Origin: Bufo bufo
Taxonomy: Eukaryota; Chordata; Amphibia; Anura; Bufonidae
Direction: 5' to 3'
Assembly (NCBI RefSeq): GCF_905171765.1
Contig: NC_053390.1
Span: forward strand, 217,013,927-217,077,926
Length of the DNA: 64,000 nt
Under the pieces are notes generated by a model that was given only the letters and a program-made list of their open reading frames with translations, did no database searches and was not told the DNA's origin. The translations under genes and the position numbers were made by a program. Shown piece after piece: positions 57,650-64,000 of this stretch. Position 1 is the stretch's first letter; each line of letters begins with the position of its first letter.

Positions 57650-58340
57650 AAATCACTGCAAAAAATGCACCAAAATGATACGCAACTGACAATACTAGCT
57701 AATTCCTCAAGCCGATGTTAAAAGCTGAGAACTTTGCCAATATCTTCCAGTCAGGAACATATTGGAGCCCCTCATGCACCACGTCACGGTGTCTCAGCAC
57801 GCATGGGGTCCTACCACTCAACTACCCATGGTGTGTGAAGGTATTGGCAAAGTTCTCAGCTTTTAACATCGGCTTGAGGAATTAGCTAGTATTGTCAGTT
57901 GCGTATCATTTTGGTGCATTTTTTGCAGTGATTTGTGTATATGTATATTTTTTCATCTGCACAATGTATCATTTTGTGTAAGTGGGCAGATGAAAAAATA
58001 TACATATACACAAATCACTGCAAAAAATGCACCAAAATGATACACTGACAATACTAGCTAATTCCTCAAGCCGATGTTAAAAGCTGAGAACTTTGCCAAT
58101 ACCTTCACACACCATGGGTAGTTGAGTGGTAGGACGCCATGCGTGCTGAGACACCGTGACGTGGTGCATGAGGGGCTCCAATATGTTCCTGACTGGAAGA
58201 TATTGGCAAAGTTTTCAGCTTTTAACATCGGCTTGAGGAATTAGCTAGTATTGTCAGTTGCGTATCATTTTGGTGCATTTTTTGCAGTGATTTGTGTATG
58301 TATATATTTTTTTCATCTGCACAATGTATCATTTTGTGTA
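57650..58340. repeat. Compound palindrome
   Basis: Unit A (57650-57742) starts AATCACTGCAAAAAATGCAC and appears at both ends of each half in opposite orientations; the middle segment B (57743-57840) returns inverted at 58101-58204. Between the halves a hairpin (57940-58010) pairs TATATTTTTTCATCTGC with its inverse. The whole thus reads A-B-A', then A-B'-A'. Confidence 0.75.
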
Positions 58341-59078
58341 AGATGTCCTTGTGATGCATGTGGTCCGTCCCGGCATCCTCCATTGTACGCATTTTTTTCT
58401 GGGGTTTGCCATTATCTGCGGACCGCATGCGGAGGAATTGCTCTCCCGGTTATAGACACGCTACAGTGTCTGGGTTTGGAGCATTTCCACCCGTTTAGGC
58501 CACTTTTTTCAGTGAGTTTTTACATTTAATAACGGATTTGCGACTATTTTAGTGTAAAATGGTCGCCAGTCTCCTTTTCTTTTTTTTTTAACCGACCGTG
58601 TGACGATATTTATGCTGTGTCTAGTTGAGCGGGGTTTGTTGTGGGCCAGCACTCCATCCCCGGCAAATTTACTAACATTTACGCCTAGAAACAGGCATAA
58701 ATGTTAGTGAAAAACTAGAACTGCCACAGATGCGCCTTATTTATGACAAGATGCAAAGCTCGTAATAAATTAGAGAAACCTAACGACAGTGCAAGGGAGA
58801 AACTAAGACCAGAGTAACAAGCTAGTCTTGGTAAATGTGCTCTATTATTTTTTTGTAAGTTCTTTTTATTGAAAATAAATGGGCCTACGAGCAAAGATAC
58901 AGCTGTAATTGTGAAAAAGTACAAAATGAGTACAAAACTCAACATAAGGCTAGTAGTGTTTTCATCCCTACACACTAAATTTTGTTTTGGGGGAATGTGA
59001 ATCTGATAGGTTCTTCACCTAGATGTCAAAGTATTATTGTAGGTCCAATGCAGCTCAATGAAGTCATCAAGTAATATA
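58341..59078. other. Intergenic sequence, nothing recognised
   Basis: A short fold-back around 58680-58710 (ACATTTACGCC/GGCATAAATGT); otherwise unassigned. Confidence 0.3.
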
Positions 59079-59735
59079 CCATATTTTTCACTTTATAAGA
59101 TGCACCTAGGTTTTTGAGGAGGAAAATAAGAAAAAAAATATTTTGAACCAAAAGGTGTGCTTTTGGTGGGTTTTGAACTAACTGTGGTCTGTAGATGACG
59201 CACTGTTATGGGGGATCTGTGGATGACGCACGGTTATGGGGGATCTGTGGATGGCGCACTGTTATGGGGGATCTGTGGATGGCGCACTGTTATGGGGGAT
59301 CTGTGGATGGCGCACTGTTATGGGGGATCTGTGGATGGCGCACTGTTATGGGGGATCTGTGGATGGCGCACTGTTATGGGGGATCTGTGGATGGCGCACT
59401 GTTATGGGGGATCTGTGGATGGCACACTGTTATGGGGGATCTGTGGATGGCGCACTGTTGTGTGATTATAACCCCCATCTTCCTAAAGAATACACTGATA
59501 GATACTGTACATTGGTGTATTTTTAAGGATGAGGGTTTTCCGCGCTTACAGATCCCCCTGATGCCAGCCTGCACTAATTCCCGGCCGCCCTCCCTCCCTA
59601 AGTCCCGTCCGCTTGCCCACAGTTTCATGGCAGCTCAGGAGCCGTTAGTGAGAGCTCCTGAGCTGCCGCAGCCTTCACATTTGGGGTCACCTTTCGAGGG
59701 AAAAAAAAGTGCATCTTATAAAGCGAAAAATACGG
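59079..59735. mobile_element. TA-flanked MITE expanded by a minisatellite
   Basis: Termini CCATATTTTTCACTTTATAA and TTATAAAGCGAAAAATACGG, flanked by TA (59077-59078 and 59736-59737). A short copy of the same family is at 30966-31426. Superfamily uncertain; the TA target suggests Tc1/mariner or a similar group. Confidence 0.65.
59193..59461 (+). repeat. 28-bp minisatellite
   Basis: About 9.5 head-to-tail copies of a 28-bp unit with core GGGGATCTGTGGATGGCGCA. The first two units carry GATGACGCAC instead of GATGGCGCAC; the central units are identical. 28 is not a multiple of 3, so the three frames give the same repeating peptide; these frames are not genes. Confidence 0.95.
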
Positions 59736-59737
59736 TA

Positions 59738-60756
59738 GTTACAAACAATAATGGTATCCTATAGAAGAACAAAAGGCATAAAGATCTCCAAGGGACTTGC
59801 AATACTGCTGGAAAACATAGTTAAGCCCTCAGTCCTAAGTTACATAAATGTCCGAGATGCTCACCAATCTATCGACTGGAGCACAGCCCACCAATAGCTA
59901 TTAATGTTAAAATGTACAAAGCAGGAGCTCTCGCATAAAACTTTTATAAATGATATGCAAGATACGGCCTTGTGATTCTTATCGTTCCTTGTGCCGATAT
60001 TTGTATCTTATTTATAAAAATGACTTAATATCCACATAAGATGTATTTAATGTTCAATATCCTAGCGCTCCTGCGCTCAGGCTGGGACTTGTAGTACTGA
60101 CAAGCTATACATAAAATGTCCCGCTTTATCCAATCAGATAACTTCAGTATGAGTAAACTTCATATATTGGCTCGTTATATTTATCTGTGTTGGTGGTGGT
60201 TTTGAGGATCAGTTACTCACGGAATCCATAGCGCTGTGACCGTGTCACTGGATCGCAGTCTGCCACCCGCTCTGCTGTATGCCGGCTTGGATGGTCTTGT
60301 TTCGCGGGGACGCCGAAACCACCTTGATTCTTCTCGTGTGGATTATTTTCAAATGATAGTGTGTGTCTTCAATTTCTCACAGGCCATATCCCTGTGAGAA
60401 ATTGAAGACGCACACTATCATTTGAAAATGAGTAGTCAAAATCTTTTATTTTAAGAAAAATTCAACCTTGTGTCCTCACATTGAATGTAAGTAGTTTAAA
60501 AGGGTTGTCCAAGATGTGAAAATAAATTGAGGATGGGTGGCCATGGTGTGAAAAAAAAATAATAATCCACTCACCCGGTCTGATTTGCAGCTCCCGTTTC
60601 TGCTGTCACTACTGTCTGCCAGTCAATGGCCTCAGCAGTGACATTGATCACATGTTGTGCTTGCACACATAACCCATAGCCCATTAATTGGCCAGCAGTG
60701 GTGATGTGCATGTAGATGGAATAAAGGATGCAAATAAGCCTTAGAAGTGTGACTTT
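59738..60756. other. Intergenic sequence with one hairpin
   Basis: At 60346-60428, ATTTTCAAATGATAGTGTG and following 20 bp pair with the inverted copy around a 6-base loop. No gene. Confidence 0.45.
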
Positions 60757-61030
60757 CTGTCTACATTTTTTGGGGGTACTATCTCTCCTTGGGAACAGAG
60801 CGCCTTAGTCGGCGTGAGGAGACTTGTCTCAAGGCCTACTTAAAGGGTCCTACATTGACTTATAGGATAGCTGCCTTACATCTGATGGCATTAGAGGCAG
60901 AGCTTGTTAAGAGCTCATTTGCATCCCTTTCTTCCCAGAATGTCAGAGGAGCATGTATGCTTTATAAGTCTCCTCACACCGACTAAGGCGCTCTCCCCAA
61001 GGATAGATAGTACCCCCAAAAAAATGTAGA
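60757..61030. mobile_element. Fold-back MITE of unknown family
   Basis: Arms TCTACATTTTTTGGGGGTAC and its inverse GTACCCCCAAAAAAATGTAG; the interior CTTAGTCGGCGTGAGGAGAC pairs with the inverted GTCTCCTCACACCGACTAAG-type sequence. A partial relative lies at 16027-16230. Confidence 0.6.
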
Positions 61031-61275
61031 CGGAGTGTCATACTTCCAGGCTAATGGTGTCCGGAAGCAGTGCTACAGGAACCAGGATGACCAGACCAGG
61101 GCAGTGGGGTTTTTGGTTATTCTCATATCAAGCCTGACCATCCCTAATGTTTTTTTCAGGTCTCAGACAACCTGGCTGCAGTTTGCTAAAGATCACCTAG
61201 ACAAGCCAGAAGGCTACTGGAACCATATTTTGTGGACAGATGAGACCAAAACACAACTATTTGGTTTAACCTCTT
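61031..61275 (+). pseudogene. Tc1 transposase fragment
   Basis: Encodes pieces of a Tc1 transposase: WLQFAKDHLDKPEGYWNHIL followed by WTDETKTQLFGL, with the first catalytic Asp. It ends abruptly near 61270 and has no terminal repeats. Confidence 0.7.
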
Positions 61276-61640
61276 CAGGACCTTGCGATTTTCTGTTTTT
61301 GCATTTTTACTTTTTACTCCCTTCGTTCCTGCCACTGCCCTTGCAATTGTGCCATTTCTAAAGACCAGACTTGTATGGCGGCGGTCCAGAAAGAGTTAAA
61401 TAAGAATGTTTTGAGAAATTGCATTCCAGAATAAAAACCTAATTTCAACACAGTGGTAGTAGTATCCTAGTCTGAACCCGTTTTGCTGCATCTGGACCAA
61501 GACAGCTTGCCATCATTGATTAATTAAATGACATTAGAATTATACTAGTAGTAAAAGGGGCTTTTCCGGACGCTGACTAAGATGTCCGCCTGAGCACACA
61601 GCTACTGCCTGCACCGCAGCAAACTGGCCAGCGACTCAAG
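61276..61640. other. Intergenic sequence, nothing recognised
   Basis: No gene or clear repeat. Confidence 0.3.
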
Positions 61641-62300
61641 CGCCCCAGGCTCAATGGGGAAGAAATATCATAACAGAAACAACCAGTGGAACCATATACC
61701 AATAAAATAACTTTATTAAGTAGTACATATATAAAGATCAGGAAAAAATAAGTCAAGTTGGCAAAAGATACAAAGAAAAGTGAGGGGAAAAACCTCACTG
61801 AATACCCACGTCCACCATATGCCCCGCAATATAATATAATAATGCCAAACCTATAGCTATATTAAAATCCCTATATGAATCATGGATGGAACAGAGAATC
61901 ATTAAGCTTCTACTGAACAGACAGAGAGTGCAATACGTCTCTACTGAACAAAAAAGAAATCAGACTACCAAATAGAGTCAAAATAAATGATTCTTAAAAA
62001 AAACAGACAATATATGTTTAATGCAAGAAACAAAATATACTGAATATACATAGACCAGGGGTATACCATAGAGTACAAATGTTATATTGGAAAATAGAAA
62101 CACACCGACCTCAATGGAAAAACCAAGGTAGGTATAGACACAATTGCATAAATAGGTATATCCACAATCCAGTCATACAATGAACATACCCTGGGACATG
62201 GTTGAAGCAGTAGAGGTATAGATCCCCACGCGCAAAACCTCGACTCGCGTTTCACCCTGAAGGCTTCATCAGAAGGTAGAGAAAGTTTAAAAATTTAGGG
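61640..62300 (-). mobile_element. Penelope-like element, terminal fragment
   Basis: On the minus strand it carries a hammerhead-ribozyme-like core near 62257 and, 500 bp downstream, AATAAAGTTATTTTATTGGT. In Penelope-like elements, hammerhead motifs lie in the terminal repeats. No reverse transcriptase or GIY-YIG frame is present. Confidence 0.5.
62237..62277 (-). ncRNA. Hammerhead-ribozyme-like motif
   Basis: Read on the minus strand: ACCTT (stem I), CTGATGA, AGCC-TTCA-GGGT (stem II with one G-G mismatch), GAAA, C-GCGA-G (one-pair stem III with a tetraloop), TC before the predicted cut, then GAGGT (stem I, five pairs with one G-U). All invariant core bases are in place. A minimal stem III is known from Penelope-type hammerheads. 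Confidence 0.6.
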
Positions 62301-63101
62301 TATATATAGGGAGGAGACTTTGCGAAAATATAGTCACCTGCGTTCACACCATGATGGACGCGATGCCTCCATGATGGCCGGTGCCATCCGTCAGTGTACG
62401 TGATGACGGCCACAGAGCACGTCGGGATGTGGGCCGGACAGCGCATGTGTAGGTCCGCGACCCAGTGAAACGCATGTGACACACAAAACACCCAGTCTAT
62501 AAGTAAGAGAGCCACTCTATGAAACAGAGTTGCCAGTGCCTAAACCAAGAAGGGATATCAATCATGAGCTAAGAGAAAGTGCCATACAACAGATGATAGA
62601 CCCGCTGCATAATCCAGATAAAGTGCATTTAGTGTATATATTATACAAATTATAATAAATACTTAAAAATACCAGAATTTATCTTATACATAATTGTGTC
62701 TATATTATATAGTTATGATACATACATAAAAATGTGATTGCATCACAATTAATAAAGTACATGATTGTGCCATACCAAACAAAATATATAATTAAACATA
62801 CCCAATCACACGTGTCATACAGAATTGTGTATCCATTACACAATTCTGATACATACAAAAAATGTATAATTGCATCACAATGAATAAAATACACGATTGT
62901 GCTATACCAAACAAAATACATAATTATACATGCCCAATCGCACATACATGATTGTCCATACCCAATAACATATATACGAAATTGATCATAATAATATTCA
63001 GAATATTGGAAAAACCAAGTGTATAACTACATGTGAAGTCAGTATATATATTAAAAACTATTCTCTCCAATATATATATAGTGATAAAAAGTAAGAATAT
63101 G
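62301..63101. other. Intergenic sequence with imperfect tandem repeats
   Basis: About 62690-62945 holds two imperfect copies of a roughly 125-bp AT-rich unit ('gatacatacataaaaatg…attgcatcacaat' with 'gtgccataccaaacaaaat'). No gene. Confidence 0.5.
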
Positions 63102-63103
63102 TA

Positions 63104-64000
63104 CAGTCGTGGCCAAAAGTTTTGAGAATGACACAAATATTCGTTTTCACAAAGTTTGCTGCTAAACTGCTTTTAGATCTTTGTTTCAGTTGTTTCTGTG
63201 ATGTAGTGAAATATAATTACACGCACTTCATACGTTTCAAAGGCTTTTATCGACAATTACATGACATTTATGCAAAGAGTCAGTATTTGCAGTGTTGGCC
63301 CTTCTTTTTCAGGACCTCTGCAATTCAACTGGGCATGCTCTCAATCAACTTCTGGGCCAATTCCTGACTGATAGCAACCCATTCTTTCATAATCACTTCT
63401 TGGAGTTTGTCAGAATTAGTGGGTTTTTGTTTGTCCACCCGCCTCTTGAGGATTGACCACAAGTTCTCAATGGGATTAAGATCTGGGGAGTTTCCAGGCC
63501 ATGGACCCAAAATGTCAACGTTTTGGTCCCCGAGCCACTTAGTTATCACTTTTGCCTTATGGCACGGTGCTCCATCGTGCTGGAAAATGCATTGTTCTTC
63601 ACCAAACTGTTGTTGGATTGTTGGAAGAAGTTGCTGTTGGAGGGTGTTTTGGTACCATTCTTTATTCATGGCTGTGTTTTTGGGCAAAATTGTGAGTGAG
63701 CCCACTCCCTTTGGATGAGAAGCAACCCCACACATGAATGGTCTCAGGATGCTTTACTGTTTGCATGACACAGGACTGATGGTAGCGCTCACCTTTTCTT
63801 CTCCGGACAAGCCTTTTTCCAGATGCCCCAAACAATCGGAAAGAGGCTTCATCGGAGAACATGACTTTGCCCCAGTCCTCAGCAGTCCATTCACCAAACT
63901 TTCTGCAGAAGATCAATCTGTCCCTGATGGTTTTTTTGGAGAGAAGTGGCTTCTTTGCTGCCCTTCTTGACACCAGGCCATCTTCCAAAAGTCTTCGCCT
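63104..64000 (-). mobile_element. Tc1-like transposon running off the window
   Basis: Left terminus CAGTCGTGGCCAAAAGTTTT after TA (63102-63103). The transposase is on the minus strand and continues beyond 64000. Confidence 0.88.
63271..64000 (-). pseudogene. Tc1-like transposase, partial, broken
   Basis: Reading from the right edge: an RRAAKKPLLSKKTIRDRLIF region, the first Asp in KVMFSDEASFRLFG, and VWGCFSSKG. A frameshift near 63700 follows, then FQHDGAPCHKAK with the second Asp and SPDLNPIENLWSILKRR with the Glu. A TGA at about 63327 interrupts just before the usual C-terminal helix (EVLKKKGQHCKY), which still reads through to about 63271. The N-terminus is outside the window. Confidence 0.85.

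Noticed and set aside
59193..59461. CRISPR-like regular repeat
   Set aside because: Units are directly adjacent with no spacers, and the sequence is vertebrate; it is a minisatellite.
59195..59764. 189-residue open frame with repeating GGSVDGALLWGICGW-type peptide
   Set aside because: Product of a 28-bp minisatellite open in several frames; no start context or homology supports translation.
54600..64000. Exons of SBNO1, the expected next gene
   Set aside because: No plausible exon with splice sites seen; the region is repeats and unassigned sequence.

Overview
This window looks like nuclear DNA of a vertebrate, most likely an anuran amphibian. It has spliced orthologues of vertebrate genes with large introns. 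The rest is dominated by repeat families typical of frogs: Harbinger-like fold-back MITEs, T2/Kolobok-like MITEs with TTAA targets, several Tc1 lineages, DIRS, Penelope-like and Ty3/gypsy elements. Species cannot be fixed from the sequence alone.

Two host genes are supported, and they converge tail to tail. MTRFR (C12orf65), a mitochondrial ribosome-rescue factor with a GGQ motif, is on the + strand with coding exons at 10332-10601 and 13458-13673. A probable promoter with a perfect NRF-1-type palindrome lies near 7408. CDK2AP1 is on the - strand with four coding exons at 54428-54362, 32068-31968, 28373-28247 and 24335-24268. Their lengths and phases join into a 120-residue protein, and transcription starts in a CpG-rich region near 54.5 kb. 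From memory, the same two genes are neighbours on human chromosome 12.

Layout: 1-7 kb holds an L1-like tail, an LTR split by a Tc1 transposon, a TTAA-type repeat and nested Harbinger-like MITEs. 7-14.7 kb is the MTRFR promoter and gene, with MITEs and a dead Tc1 in the intron. 14.7-24 kb is mostly MITEs, including T2 inside T2 and a fold-back mariner. 24-54.6 kb is CDK2AP1, whose introns hold most of the transposons: a Tc1 with a hAT hairpin inside it, large palindromes, a second LTR with two datable insertions, and at 42.2-53.2 kb a Ty3/gypsy element with integrase upstream of reverse transcriptase. That gypsy element was later invaded by a DIRS retrotransposon, T2 MITEs, a Tc1 and a Harbinger-like MITE. 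54.6-64 kb is intergenic, with palindromes, a minisatellite, a Penelope-like fragment carrying a hammerhead-ribozyme-like core, and a Tc1 running off the window edge.

The most useful signals are the gypsy domain order, the ribozyme-like motif, and several insertions whose target-site duplications can be read directly because an empty paralogous site or an interrupted reading frame is present. No new host system was found; the novelty here is mobile-element biology.
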